The notes: generated from the sequence alone by a model not told the origin. Positions 1 to 15,437 are shown, counted from the stretch's first letter. The stretch is 58,605 nucleotides of DNA from Dipetalonema caudispina (GCA_013365325.1 JABVXV010000364.1:1-58605), one strand, 5' to 3'. Numbers and translations are program-made.

Positions 1-119
<119 letters not shown>

Positions 120-1169
120 TTGATAACAATCACAATAATAACGATAAGAGCAGTATCACAATAATAGATATAATAATGATAACGGTAATAACAATGATTA
201 ATCATGATGATACAGTAATAATATATTCATGATAATTAATAAGAACAATAATAATAATATTCATAGAAAAAGTAATAATAATTGCAATTTTAGACAAAAC
301 ACTGTCTTTATTGGGGTAAAATTAGCATTTCAATGAAATGTACCCTCATAAGACAGTATGAATGGAAAAGAATAAAACTATTCAATTATTTGATGGCATT
401 GACCAGCGGTCAGTAAGTAAACAATGCTGTACGTCCAATCGGTATTCTGAGAATAATTTACATTATAACGGCTGAATATTTGTTCTATGACACTGTCACT
501 TCTATTAAATCATTCAATAAATTCTCATGAAAACTTGTTTGTCCTACATTTATTTTTTTTTTTTTTTTTGTCTGTCCACTTTTTTTTTCTTTTCCTTTTT
601 TTTTTTTTTCTTCGCATACTTGTTTTCTCATGAAATTCTAGCAATTAGGCTTGTAATAAAATTGATGATAAAATATCAATTGATATCTTTCTGATAATGA
701 TATGTGTATGTCTGTTCGCATTTGCTAACATTAACAACATTCTTCCAATTGATGATATTTGTTGGCAAACAATGTAACAGGTGATAAAATTTTGACTGCA
801 TCGTTTTTCTTTGTTTATTTTATCATAAAGAAAAATTTTAAAATTTAAAATTTAAATTTAAGATCTTTTTTTTTTTCCATTCTCAAATCTTGTCTTCTTT
901 TTTTTTTAATTTATAATTCTTAAATTGTTTCATACATTTTGATTAATCAACATTTCTTCTCATTACGGAAGAGTAATTAATGTATCTTTCTCATCAGGAT
1001 GATACTATGATAATTCAAAATTGATGCTCATTGATATTTTTCATTTTCAAAACAATATTCGGGTAAATTTCCGGATTATTGCTGTAATTTTCAATGTTTT
1101 CAATTGCTTTTCTATAAAATTTTACTTCACGTATTTACGTGATTACTATTGGTTTTGTGTATTTTAGCA

Positions 1170-1230
1170 TAGAAGGAGGAGAAGGAGGAGGAGGAAGAGG
1201 AGGAGAAGTTGAAGGAGAAGGAGGAGGAAT
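1170..1230. repeat. purine-rich (GGA/GAA)n tract
   Basis: Degenerate GGA/GAA/AGG units on the plus strand with almost no pyrimidines, in otherwise balanced AT-rich DNA. The frame is interrupted downstream, so I do not read it as protein. Confidence 0.85.
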
Positions 1231-4200
1231 AGGTGAATGATGACGAAGAAGGGAAATGATCAAATAGAAACGATTGACATTTTAGAATGAAATGGCGTAT
1301 ATTTTATAACTTATACAACAATATGTCGTAGAAATATCCTAGAAATGACTTATCTACTATTAACGTATGACATGTCCACGTATTACGCTTAACGTATAAT
1401 TTACATCATGATTCATTCGTATATATCATAATTTCACTTATTACTATCACTTGTATTTTATGTTCAATAATAAGATGACTCATTAGAAAAAAATGTGATG
1501 AATCATTGAATTGATTATCTTTCAAAATGCAAATATTGCCGCGTGTTTTATGGTTAAAAAAAAAAAAAAAAATTTGAATTCTAAGATTTGCTGTGCAAAA
1601 AAATATATGTTTATCAATGCATTTCAATTAATTTTAAATTCATTTTCATCCTTATCATTACTATCATCATTGTTATCATCATTATCATTATTCTTATCAT
1701 ACTATTATTATTTTGTGCTATAATCAAATTTTTTTAAAAGCAATCAATATTTAAATTAATTTCTTTTTATTATAATTCGTAAAAAAAAAAAAAAAAACAT
1801 GAATTAATTTAATGATTTCAAATTTGTTTTCAATTATCTAGTTCATTTTTAGATAATAGATTAATCATCATCATATAGAAGTATTTTTACCAAGGTAAAA
1901 TATCTTCTAAAATAATCATTTTTCCTTTTTTTTTTTTTTTTTTTTTGTAAATTATTTTTTTCCAACTTTTGAATTTCTATCATAACAAATTTCTTCCGGA
2001 ATTTTTACGGAAGATATATTGTCATGTTGTTTGTTCCAATGAAATGAATAATTATTCGTTATACATTTTGTATTTTTCATTTTTTTCACTTTGTTAGTTA
2101 GTTTCTTCCATATTTCACTGTCTGTTGATCGTTTTATATTTTGCTTTTTTTTTTTTTTTTCCCCCGCTAAAGATAATGAAGATATTTTAAAGTTTAATCT
2201 ATTTATATCTAATTACACAGAATATTGGATTATTATTATTATTATTAATTACTGATTAGACATATTTTTGAATCTCATTATTCAAATTTAAAATCATATT
2301 TTTTCAATCAATCTTATTTTTAATTTGTAAATTTTACAGATATGTTTATCATACCATATTTAGTGCTATCATTTATTCATGTTTTTTCGTTCGTCTACAC
2401 ATTCAATATATTCTCATTTACAATTCAATTGAGCTAATGGGAAATAATCTTTTTTCTTTTTTCTTTTTTTTTTTTTTTTTTTTAAGTAAAAATTACAGTA
2501 AAATAGTTAGCATTAAATTTAACTATAATTTCAATAATAGCTTTTTTGTAGCTATAATTAAATTAAATACCTAAATAATCAAATAGATAATAAGCATCAT
2601 ACATTAATGTTATTATAAAATACTATCATTGTTAAACGATCAGATAATGTAAGAGCATATGATAAGCTATCAAAAGTAAGCCAAACTTATCAATTCACTG
2701 TATTCATTTCCATTTGAAATTTAATTCCATCCTGAAAAAAAAAAAAAAAAAAAAGTGCAACTATGTTTGCAGTTGTCAGCTTTGCTTGTAATAATTTGAA
2801 ATTCTAAAAAATTGTAAAATTCATAAAATCTTTCTCTTTTTTTTTTTTTTCCTGAGTTAAATTTTGAAAATAATCCAGTATATTTCATCAATTTAATCGA
2901 TGACAGCTGACGCTAACTAAAAGCTACCTCAAATTTGTTGCTAACATATGTCTGGTATGTATTACTTTATTTTCTTCTCCCTTTCCGAAATGTTTGTTTT
3001 GCATTCTGATGAGAATGTGAAAATCATCTGATAAATTCCAATGTTGTTCGTTTAAACTTTAATTTAAGCTCCAATTTTAGTTTAACCTTAAGCTTAAGCT
3101 TATTTTACGTTGAGGTCAACAGCATTTTTTTTTCCTTTCCTATCATTTTCCATCCAAGTATGTGTTAATAATCCTTTCTTTTCATTAGAAAACTGAAATT
3201 CAAAACTTCTCTCTAGAATTTCAAAAATTTGAAAATAGTTCAAATTTCCAGTCACGTTTGGTTTTCTTTCCAACGTCTCTTTTTCAGGTTTTTTTTTTCC
3301 TTTTTCTTATCATTGTTTAATCATCTTATCACCTCTTTGTTTTCATCCAAAACTTTATCGCACTATGACTGCGATATCTTAAACTGATTAAAATCAATTA
3401 AAATTATTTATGTGTTGTATTTCCGGAATCGTTGATCGATAAATTTCTCGATAAAATTCGGTCTGTTCATTTAAGACAGTCAATTAAATGAAACCGGAAA
3501 ATGACAATTGTATCATATATTTTTGGATTTGAAATTTAAATCCAAGTATTTTTGAAACATTCTTCATGAAATTTTTGATTTAAGCCAAAATTTTATTAGT
3601 TATATTTCAAATTAAACTTTTCCTTATTTGTCATAATTTTATATTATTAAAGATTAATGCATATAAATAAATTTGAAAGTTTGATCAAATTTTCTATTTA
3701 TTTATTTATTTTTTTCTTCATGTTGTTTAAACGATTTATTGGAAGAGTATTTGTAACAATTAGTTAAATGAACAAACATCTGCCATAAAATTATTTACAA
3801 CATCTGTTCTATCATTCCATCTAATAATTTTTCTATTTTATGCCTTACTAATCATTCCATTTTCAAAGTTTTTCACACCATATGCATTTCATGCCAATTA
3901 TTTTTATTCCAGAAATTATCAAATGCTGTGAGATATTTATTGTTACTTAAAAATACATTCAATTATATTGAATAATTTAATTAATCATTTGAAATATTGA
4001 ATTTTATTTTTGATAAATATCATAAAATTTGCTATATTGAGTAATGCAAAATGGAAATTTTTAAAATGTTCAAAAATTTTTCAATATAAGTTTATTGCTT
4101 TAAATTAACTTGTTCTTTTCTTTTTTTTCTCTTATTAAATTAGCTTATTTATCAAATTAAATTAACTGATTAATCAACTGATTGATACAACTTTGCAACA

Positions 4201-5483
4201 TTTATCGAAACTGTTTAATCATCTTAGCAAATCTTATCGATAAGTAATGCTTTCCAAAAAGAAAAAAAAAAAAAAAAATTAGTTTAGATCAAAAAGTTCA
4301 ACGATAATGAAATTTGTAATTAAAGGAAGAGAAATGAGGAAATTTGACGAGAAATAGAATGAATGGTATAAATAATATTTTTCAAAGAGCTAATTAATAA
4401 ATTAGATCATTCGGAAATATCGTAAAATATCAATGTCTAATCACATGTTCATTATTACTATGAATGTTATTATCAGTTAAAGCTTTCCTCTGTCATTCTT
4501 TTTTTTTTTTTTTTTTCTTTAATTATTTTATTTCTTTTAAAACAAATGATCAATCCAACAAAATGTTTAATGATTACCATTGTGTACATTCTTCTTCAAT
4601 GTTTAAGAGAAAAAAAATTAGAGGTAAAAAGGTAAAAGAGAAAAGAACTCATCGAACTAACTGTTAATGTTTCATCGCTATCATCATTATACTCAATTTT
4701 TCTTTAAAATGTCACCCTATTGATGACATCCTTTTTTTATGGTTGATAATTGCACATCTTTGTATCATTCATACCTATCTAACCAATGAACTTTTATTTA
4801 AAAAAAAAAAAAAAAAATCCAATTCCAAATTTTATATTTCATATTTAAGTTCCATAATTCTATTCCTTACTTACTACATATTTTCTCCTGTTCCATTAGG
4901 ATTGGAATTAATGTTTACCGATTTGCCTGAATTAATTATCATTAATCCGAATAATTTTTCTGATCTCTTTATTTATCGATCTGTTTGATCATTTTCGTAT
5001 GATTATTACATTAGCATAATGTATTTTTAGGAAGAATGTATGATCGAAATATAATTAATCCATTTTATCATTATTGTTACTTTTTTAAAATGATACAATA
5101 TCCATTTTATTCGTTTATTTAAGCGTACATTATTGGTGGAAGAAAAGAAATGAAAATTATTGTAGGGAAAGATGAAAAATTGTGGTAATTAATTGGAATT
5201 TAACATCAATTCTTGCATCATTTCATCACTGATAAATATGCAACGCAAGATACTGTCTGATAAGATACTGTTCAAGATAGTGATAGTAATGTACAATTGA
5301 TATAATTAAGCAAATATGCAAATTATATCAATACAAATATAAAGCAGTATGCATATTTTATTAGAAATTATTTCTATCAATATTGCTATCATCATCATCC
5401 TTGCTTTTTGATTTTTCTTTTATCATTGTATTTGAATAATTTCCACTCTCTAAATTCCTTCATATCATCATGAAATGCAAGGT

Positions 5484-5550
5484 CATCATCATCATCGTCA
5501 TCATTATCATCATCATCATCATCAACAACATCGTCATCATCATCATCAAT
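5484..5550. repeat. (CAT)n microsatellite
   Basis: Imperfect CAT/CGT/CAA triplets. They give artificial poly-His or poly-Ile frames; no gene signal surrounds them. Confidence 0.9.
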
Positions 5551-5724
5551 CAACTGCTATTTTGTTGCCACTCCTCTTTTTCACACCGTTGTCTCATTTT
5601 TTCGCTTTTTTGCTGCTTGCTAATTTCAAGAATTCCAAAGATAGAGCTGGCAGAAAAAAAAAAAATGATTTCTGAATTATAGGATGATGATATCGGATTA
5701 CTTTCCGTATTCCGACCGATTCAT

Positions 5725-5761
<37 letters not shown>

Positions 5762-6119
5762 GGATATTTTCATTCTACGTGATAATTGATTGATTTCCCG
5801 AAATAGTGAACAATTTAAGCATTTGATTATTTCGAATATTATTCAAAGATTTAATTAATTGATTGATTGTTGAGCAATTTCAATTTCACTACAAATTTAA
5901 CTTTTCATTAAGCGATAGTACTGGTTGACCGTATCTTATTAGGGTTATATCTGATTGATCTTCTATGATTCAAAGTTACTTCCTTTCTATTTAATAATTT
6001 GAATGATGATGTGACATACTGAGATCGATATGTAAACTTTTATTAAAATCTTTTAAGCAAACGATATGATCAATCAATAAATTCATCTTTCAACATTACT
6101 CACTTTCCAAATCATTAAT

Positions 6120-6142
6120 ATCTCTCTCTCTCTCTCTCTCTC
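6120..6142. repeat. (TC)n microsatellite
   Basis: A clean dinucleotide TC run in non-coding sequence. A second CT run lies at about 18264-18292. Confidence 0.95.
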
Positions 6143-8330
6143 CAATTATTAGTATCTTTTTTCAATTAAGCAAAGCTTATCCTTTCTCAAATCTACCAAA
6201 TATCATTTTTGACTCTCTGAACGAAGCTTACCTGTTCATATCATAATTGATTTTTCAACTTACACTTGAAACATTTAAATAATTGAATTCAGAATATTTC
6301 TTATTCATTCTAAATTTATCCTACTGTATTTTACCACTTCTAATCAATTTATTAACAATCCTTATCGGTAATAATATGCAAATAACCTTACCGTTTATAA
6401 TATTTTCATCTAATCCATCAATTTCTTTGTGGGATTTATCGTTATCATCATACTCATAATGAATATTTGAGTTTGTCTGTTTTGCTTACTTTATTATGTA
6501 AACATTTAATTTTATATACATTCATGTACACACCATACAGACACTCATACAGACACACAGACACACACAGATATGCTTATATAGACCGAACTAAAATTGA
6601 TTTTATAGGATGATATATCAATCATTTATTTTATGACTTACATCATTTACGAAACAATTGGTTCTTCTACTTTATATAGCTCATACTTTTAATTGATGAA
6701 ATTTTTTGTAGAATTCAAAAAATTTTACTCATTTTTATTGTCATTTCTTATTAATTCGCATATTTGTGATCAATTCTTAACCATTCCATTATTTGTGATT
6801 ACTTCATACTACCCGAAGAATGCTTATGGTCAATTTTCTTGTTAAGCTATCGCAAATTTTTACCATTTAAAAAAATTCAATCATTGAATCATATCACTTC
6901 ATTTTTTGATGGAAGACATATGAACAGTAAGTTCCTTAAAAAATGATTAATTGTTAATTAGTTTTTATTTCTTCATCTGTGGAAAAATTGATTACGGACG
7001 AATAGGATGGGACAAAGAAGTTTTCCGGAAAGCTAAGAAAGCAGATACTTAGTTAAGTTTAACCGGTAAGTATGCAGGCTTTTTTTTTTTTACATTTAGT
7101 ATCAAAATTTTGATTTATTGAATGTGAATGAAATCGAAAAGATTTGATGACAGTTTCTATCCGGAAGATAAAATTGGAGATGAACTTATGGGATCAGAAA
7201 ATTTGAGAAATGGAAATGAGAAAAGACGAATGAACAAATGAATGTAGAAATGAAATATTTTAAAATGGATGAAATGAAAATAATATCGTTATTCGAGGAT
7301 TCATTTCATATTTTATTGAATAATTGCTAAACATCGATCATCTAACATGATTATTCTTGTGTATTTTAGGCTTTTCAATCATTTTGTTTGATTTCATAAA
7401 TGTTTGAGAAGAAGATATAAAAGGTATAGTTCTATCCGTTTCATTTTGTTGACAGAAAAGATAAATCATCAAAGTGCAAGCCTAAATGATGAATAATAAT
7501 TTAGGGAAAAGGTTAAGTTAATAAAAAATGAAATTTCCGGTAATGTAGGAAATGGCAAAATTCATTCATATTCAATATGATTTTCATTTCTTTTTTTATA
7601 TTAAAAAAAAATTCGGAATCTCTAATGATATCTATAATCAATCAATTTATTCCGCATACAACAGGATTGTTAATTCTGAAATTATCAATCTGATTAGAAG
7701 CTTTTTAGATTACTTTGTACTTTATTTAGGTGTAGATTAGAATAGTATAATTTGGATAAATGATATGTTATCCGACTTGAAGAGAGAAAACATTTGGTAC
7801 TTACAAATGCTATTTCATAAATTGGTAAAAAGAACAAAGAAGGAAAGAAAAAATGCATTTTCTACAACAATTTTAAAAATATCAAAGTGTTTATTATTAT
7901 TATTATTATTAATTATTAGTTATTAATTTTTATAGTATTATTATTATCCTGTAAAATAGTGATTTTAAACCAATAAAAATTGATTGATCAATAAATTATT
8001 GGATCAAATTTATAATGAATAGATGAAGGACAAATGAATGATACATCGGGTGTGATCGTTGTTGCGGTTACATTGAATGTGTTGTCAACAGCTACTTCAT
8101 CGTTGTGATTGAAAATGGATAGATAGATGGATGGATAGTTGATTGATATGGATTAGATAAGTGAATGATGGGAGGAGGGTAAGAAAACAGGGAAAAAGGG
8201 AATTTAAAGGGAGAAGGTCAAACTAGTCGTTAGTTGATTATTTCAAGGTTGACGTAAGAATGAAATTGTATCATCGTCAACGAACGCTAACATCAAAAAG
8301 AATGAAAGATAGTGTGGTAGGGTAATGAAA

Positions 8331-8373
8331 TGATGATAATGATGATGATGATGATGGTGATAATGATGATGAT
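8331..8373. repeat. (GAT)n microsatellite
   Basis: Tandem GAT/AAT triplets on the plus strand, next to GATA/GGAT tetranucleotide repeats at about 8118-8140. Confidence 0.9.
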
Positions 8374-9827
8374 AAATTTCTCGAAATATGTAATCTAATA
8401 TCGATGATCTTATTTACACACTTCCTCTCCTCTATTTAGTTGATATTATACCAAATTTTATCATTATTATCACTTTTATTACTATTGTTATTGTGATCAT
8501 TACAATCATTATCCTTTTTATTACCTTATCATCTTATCAGTACCATTAGCGATCTGATTCATTATAAGCATAAAATGTGTCATTTATGTGATTTATATAA
8601 CTTTCTCCAAATTTTTTCAATTTGTGCTTATTGTATAATTGTTAGATAGAACTGTTTTTGATAGAAGTTCAATTTTAAAATTTAATCTTTGATAGTTTCC
8701 AGTTTGATATCCAACTTTTCGCTTATACAATTGCGCTAAATTAATTTCTATCAATGATTTCATATTTTTTCCTTTTTTTTTTTTTTTTTTTACTATTTCA
8801 TTGCGCTGATATATAAGCATAGATTCATTGCTTAAACAATAAAATATGTAATACTTTTAATAAAATAATACAAATCATCCTAATTGTTTGTTTATATTAG
8901 AAGTTCATTTCATATACCAATTATCAATTAAACATTTCAAATCATTTAATATCATTCCATAATTTCTCTCATTCAATTATCTGTATATACTTGTATTGAA
9001 TATCTAATATATCTATGCATACACCTTTTACGATCTTTGCATCAAATTTAAGAGAATTTTTTAATTTTAAAATTCTTCAGTTGTGGTTTTATAAATCTAG
9101 TTTTAGCATACATTTGTCATTTGTCATCATTTGAGTTGAATTTCTATCCATTCGTTCGTTGTTAGTTATTCAAATGCAAAAGCTTTTCTTTTTTTTTTTT
9201 TTATTCTTCTTCTTACTACTACTACTACTTTTACTACTACATATGACATCATATATGTTACTAATTGAAAGATGTGGTAAATTAAATTCGAATTTTTATT
9301 TGTTCAACATACAACAAAAAATTGTTTCAGTCAATAAATATAAACTATTTCTCAGTAATGTTTTGTCTATCTTTGAAAAATTAATCAATAGTGCTATTCT
9401 TTAACATTATCATATTTTCTAGTGCTTATTTTCATCAAAATTTTTAGCTATGTTAATAAATTTTTGGTAAAATTTGCCACAATGAAATTTTCATTTTATT
9501 CCTTTTTTTCGGTTTTTTTTTTCTTGATGAATTCAATTTACTTTCTGTTTAATTTAATAAAATTTATTTACAATTTGAGTTATTGAGGAATATAAGTGTT
9601 GCGAGATAATATTATTGATTGATTTCTCGAAAAGAAATGAGAAAAATTTGCAGATGATATTGAAAAAATGATTTCTATAATTTAATGAATTAATGAAAAC
9701 AATTTGTGTGGTAAACTACTATATTGAAATTTGTATTTAATTTATCAAGAAAGTTATGGTATTTTATTTCTAACATTTTTGTACGAAAGCGGATTATTCG
9801 ATGTCGGACAGCATTTCGTTAATTATG

Positions 9828-9846
9828 GTACGATTACAAATCGTAC
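9828..9846. repeat. perfect 8-bp inverted repeat, 3-nt loop
   Basis: GTACGATT and AATCGTAC are exact reverse complements separated by ACA. It is short and may be a protein-binding palindrome or chance. Confidence 0.6.
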
Positions 9847-11401
9847 TTAATTATAATTGGTACCATCTAAAAAAGTAACTTACAAATTTACTCATCCATT
9901 AATTCTACTTGTTGTCAATTTCAATTGTAATAATTAAAATTGTCTATTTTTTCGATAAAAAAAAAACTTTCAACATTTTCTTGATTTAACTAAACTTTCA
10001 CCAAACTGTTTTATTACGTATCATTACAATCATATTTTGTGTCACATGTAGTTGTAGTTTACGGAAATTTGATATACGTAAAATTAGGGTAAACGATTCG
10101 ATATTTTACATAGGCATCAGTCAAATTCACTTTAAGAACTTGTTGAATAATTGAGGACAATTGAATGTACAATAATTTATGAACCGAAAGATATAGGTTT
10201 GAACTGATTGGTACATAACGAGCAATCCGTACAATTTCTTTTTTTTTTTTTTTTTTTTTTTTTCAATAAACTATAATAAATCACTATTAGTGCTGCCTAA
10301 AACAATAAATTGAAAGATTTGTGAGCAATAAAAGTTCAAGAAAAAAAAAAAAGGAGCAAAGCAAGAATAAACATCAAGAAGCAATAAGAAATTTAAGAGC
10401 TACAACATTAACAACTTCTCCTCTAATATTTGCTTGTTAAAATTTCTTCTTCTTCTTCTTCTTCTACTATGATATATGATGATTTAGTAGAAATTTTCAC
10501 TATTCTTACTTCATTTTTTTCATCATTATCATCTTCTTGAAGTTATATTACTTTTAGAAAATAATTTCATAAAAATGCGCAAAATATTCAATGATTTTAA
10601 AAGCATCATTAATTCTTACTATTTTATGATTCAAATTCAATTTATTAATTCAACTAATACTCCAAAATTTTCTTCGTTTAATTCATATAACAATTTAAAT
10701 AAAAATTGAATTGAATTCAAAATTTACTAATTTTAATATATTCCAGTTCTGGTAGATTTTTTTTTCCTCCAATAAATTTTTTTTACAAAAATTAATTGTT
10801 AATTTCTAATGCTTTAACATTATAAGGTCAAATTTATTTTTTAATGATAAAAATGTGAAATAAAATATTTGCTAATACTATTTAAAAAAGATTAACGAAC
10901 AATCATTTTGAATTTTAATTGCTGAAAGCTAAAAAATTTTGTCAAGTTATATTGTGAGAATAAAAAAAATCAAAATGAAATCAATCATATATGTATATAT
11001 TTAAAAACAATTTTTTTTTTTTCACAAAAAAAGATGAAACAAATGAAATATACCAAAAATTGAATTAATATTTCAATTCTTATGCTTATCTTTACTTCAT
11101 ATCATAGAATCGAAAGAGACAACAATATTTTGTATAAAATTTGAATGAAGGAATATTTTAGATGATATATTGATGAATGAGAATATTACCATCGATAACC
11201 TCTTGTCCCTTACCTCCTTGTCCATTTTCGATTATAATGATGGTGGCAATGGTGAATTATTGAGTATTTAATGGTTTTCAATTCAGCCCATTCTCCTGTA
11301 TCATCGCCTTCTTGTCCATTTAGCTTCCGCTCGTTTGGATTATAATTGACCTTTTCTCATTAATAAAAAATCCTCCTCTTCTCTTCACTTCTACTTTCTG
11401 T

Positions 11402-11795
11402 TATCATTGTTGTTATTGTTCTTGTTGTTGTTGTTAGTGTTTTTTTACTGTTATTGTTGTCGTTGTTATCGTTGTCATTCTTATTGTTGTTGTCGTTGTT
11501 ATTGTTGTTGTTGTTGTTATTGTTGTTGTTATTGTTATTGTCGTTCTTATTGTTGCTGTTGTTGTTGTCGTTCTTATTGTTGTTGTTGTTGTCGTTGTTG
11601 TCGTTGTCGTTCTTATTGTTGTTGTTATTGTTATTGCCGTTGTTATTGTCGTTGTTGTTGTTGTTGTTGCTGTTGTTATTGTTATTGTTGTTGTTGTTAT
11701 TGTTGCTGTTGTTGTTGTCGTTTGTTGTTGTTTTTGCTACTATACCATTACCACTATTACTACTACTACTACTATTGCTGCTGTTGCTAATATCT
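11402..11795. repeat. long degenerate (TTG)n/(GTT)n tract
   Basis: About 390 bp of TTG triplets with recurrent TCG, TTA and TGC variants, ending in CTACTACTA units. The variants recur in blocks, which suggests repeated slippage or unit duplication. The open frames here (poly-Leu or poly-Cys) are repeat artefacts: they have no splice context and all frames look equally biased. Confidence 0.93.
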
Positions 11796-14700
11796 TTATT
11801 GTTTGACTGAAATCGATTTCAAATTTTATTACAAAATAGGAACTTTTAGAGAATTTAAGATCTTTAACATTGTATTAATTTCGAAAAGAATCATTAATTG
11901 TCAACAATTGCTCATACATTAAAGGGAATGGTAGATGAACAATTCAAATTGTTGTTAAATGTTCTATTATTAGATTCTATTAAACTATGAATATTTAATG
12001 TCCATTTTGAAAATAGGTTTTTCTTTTTTTTTTTTCCTTCCAAACATATTTAACTTTTTATTCTAAAATGATTTTACCTAATAACTGACTACTTCTTATC
12101 CACCAAGAGTATGTTTAGTATAAAATTTTCTTTTCCACAAATTAGCAAATAATAGTAGCATACAAAAGTTTGTTAGTTTTAAGGATGTTGAAATCGAAAT
12201 TTAAAAATGCATGGATTTCATTTTCAAAAATCGCTGAAATATTATTTTAATTCTAATATACTGATCGTCGATTATTCAATGAATTGATTGATCGACCGAT
12301 CGTATCAGTTGGAATTTATTTGTCTGGTGGCATAAATACCAACAATTCTCCCCTTCCCTTTTCTACTCTTGTCGGCATTCCCATCCTATCTTAAATGATT
12401 CGTCAATAAAAGTTTGTTTAATGAACAAGGTAGGAGTGACTATCGATGCCTTATCAAAAGCATAGATAAGATTTAAATCATTACTTGAATTTGTGATTGC
12501 TGTTTAAGGTATTTAAATTTGAACTTCAAACCGCAATGTTCCACTTAAAACTTGACATAATTCACTTCTATCATTGTTAATTTTACCTTTTCTATAAAAT
12601 TTAGTCTGAATGCCGAATTTACATTAATGATGCAACAACAAACAGATAATTGTCGAAGCAAAACGAAAATATGTTGCATAAATTTTGGTTAAATATTATT
12701 GAAAAGTAATTATTAAACCATAAGTTCTTGTTCGACTAGGCTGAAATAGGGTATAACTCAAAAATGCTTATATATAACCCTAGATTCCTAGGACCTTATG
12801 AATTAAATAAGAGCCTTAATATTAGTATACATAATGACCTTTAGTGCTTCTGTGACATACCATTTCCGATCATTCTTAATCCTTTTTTTTTTTTTTTCAA
12901 TATACAGTGTAAGATGATGTTTTGAGAGAATTACAATTATTATTTTCATCAAAAAATTTTACTATAACCTATCCCATAAATAAATATCAAATACTTATAT
13001 TAGCATAATTTGTAGAAAAGGTCTTTCAGCTGCAGAAAATTTAATTAATGTTTTCTGTAGATAGCTAAAAATATCACATTTATCGTTTAACAAGTAATCT
13101 CGTGTTTTTCATCAATTTTCAAATGAAACTTTCTTGAAAAATTGACTTACATTGATTTTTGAACAGTAGCTTTAAAAGTTATTTCAATTCTTTCGTGCAA
13201 ATTTTGCTCAAGAAAAATTATCATTTACCATTCAATTCTCAATTTTTCTTTTCAATTTTGATAATTTTGTAACAAAAGCAGGAAAAAGACCGATCATTCA
13301 AATTTTCCGGTGATTTATCAATAGGATTTTTCTCCCCATCTATGCATATTGTTTTCGATGTTTTCAGAGAATGCAACAGTATTTCAATTTATACTTATGC
13401 GTCATTAACTTTTCCGGAAGTTCGTTCATTTATCATTATCAGGAAAAAAGAAAACGCCCATCCTTTTTTTTTCTCTCTATTTCACCCGGAAATAATTCTT
13501 CAGAAAAAAAAAAGGAATAAAAAAATGTTTTTCTTTTTTTTGAGTTTTCTTTTTGGTTTTTTTTTTGCAGAAAAATACAAACTAATTAATCTTTGGTTAC
13601 ATTAGCTAATGTGAAAATTAAGTGAACGATTGCTCTTTTATACTTTTGTTCTGTTTGAATTCATTAATTTCATTTTCTACCTCAACTGGTTAATTAGTCA
13701 AAATAATTCGAGATTTACACTTATTTGAAAAAATTTTGAAAGAAAAATTTAGGGAAAATTTATTTTATTTCAAGTTTTTGTTTTCATTTCAACGATAAAA
13801 TCGATCAAAAGATTTGGAATTACATTGATCCATGATCGAAAAAATTAACAACAACAAAAAGAAATAGATATTTAAAGGTTTCTTTTTTTTTTTTTAAAAA
13901 AAAAAAAGGAACTTTTGATTTTTTGTTTTTGATCAGAAAAATGATTCATGATATATGGTTAATTTCATTTTTGTATTTCTGGATAAGGAAAAGAAATTGA
14001 ACTGTTTCAGGATAATAAAAAATTTTCTTATCTTTATCATCATATAGCATACATATTTACATGCTATATAACATTCATACACTCATTATTTGCTTATTTT
14101 ATTGATCAATTATCCTAAATGATTGATTAATTTGAAAAATAAAATTTCTTGAAAAAAAAATCATTCAAAATAATTTCGCTTACAATTTTTTGTTTCCATC
14201 CTTTTCAATAATTTTAATGAAAAAGAGCAGCAATCCTTCTTCATACTAATCTTACTAATTAGTAAAATATTCTTCTAAAATGTATTTATTGTCTTTTCGA
14301 AATTTCCGAAAACTTTCAATATCAACTGATAGCTTTTCTTATACTATGCAACAAACAATAGATGAAGATTTCATTATCGAAAAAAGTTGTTATGTATCGT
14401 ATTACTTGCCTTTTCCATCTTATTTACTGGATCCGGCAAATAGTAGAACGTTTGAACGGTTTGTTATAGTTGACATTAAAAATATAAAAAAAAAAAAAAA
14501 ATTTTTTTTTTTCAAAATCCGAATATTTTTTCCGCTTTTTATTAAGTTGTACTTATATTTTCTTGTTGAAAGGATGCTGTTTATTATTACTTTTTCAACT
14601 AATATCCTTTCCAGTTCAAGTTTGAAGCAGCGATATTAATTATATAACAAATAATTAGACTAATCATAACTATAGGATGTGACATTTTTGATTTGATTTG

Positions 14701-15371
14701 TAATATGTAATGATATGGGGAAGAGATTCATAAATTATTTTTAACCTCAAATGCTTGCTTTTGCATATACAAATAGAGATAAATAATCAGAAACAAAAAA
14801 AAAAAAAAAAAAAGAATGTTATTTTAAGTACTAAAATTAGATAAGAAATTTACTTAATCTAAAAGAAATTAAAATTTCAGTTAATTGATTAATACATCTA
14901 TATTGTATTCAATGAAACATAATATCTGTTATGATATATGATGCATATTTTGATTATTTTGTAATGGAATAAAATGAAAAACTTAATTTTTTTTTTTTAA
15001 GAAAAAAGTTGAGAAGAAGCATTAGAGATAGTTTAAATAATAATGCGTACTTTTTCAAAATTCTTATTGAAGAGGAAATGAAATGAAATGTGTACATTTC
15101 AATCTCATTACTACAACTGGTTGACCTCATTCATTTTCTCCCCCATCTTTCAATCAACCTATCTTATTCTCTTCATTTATTTATTAAACGGTTCGTACAG
15201 TTTAGTTGATAATTCATTTGAAGATTAAATAGAGGAAGAAAAGAATGATATATGCTCATCATGTAAAGATGTAGATGTCTATGATACCTTTTGGCCTAAT
15301 TACTTTATACCTTCTTCTTATGATAAAATTTAAAATGTTCAAATTTTAGTCTTTTACAAAATTTCCACTCT

Positions 15372-15377
<6 letters not shown>

Positions 15378-15436
<59 letters not shown>
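15378..15436. repeat. long poly(T) tract
   Basis: An almost pure run of nearly 60 T, the longest of the many homopolymers in the window. Others of more than 20 T lie near 5727-5760, 10239-10263, 18798-18824 and 28230-28256. The assembled length may be unreliable. Confidence 0.95.

Positions 15437-15437
<1 letters not shown>

Noticed and set aside
5470..5682. His-rich and Ile-rich frames
   Set aside because: They arise from the CAT repeat and have no exon borders.
11407..11810. Open frames of 118-127 codons rich in Leu or Cys
   Set aside because: They are read-through of the (TTG)n repeat; every frame is open and biased, with no splice or start context.
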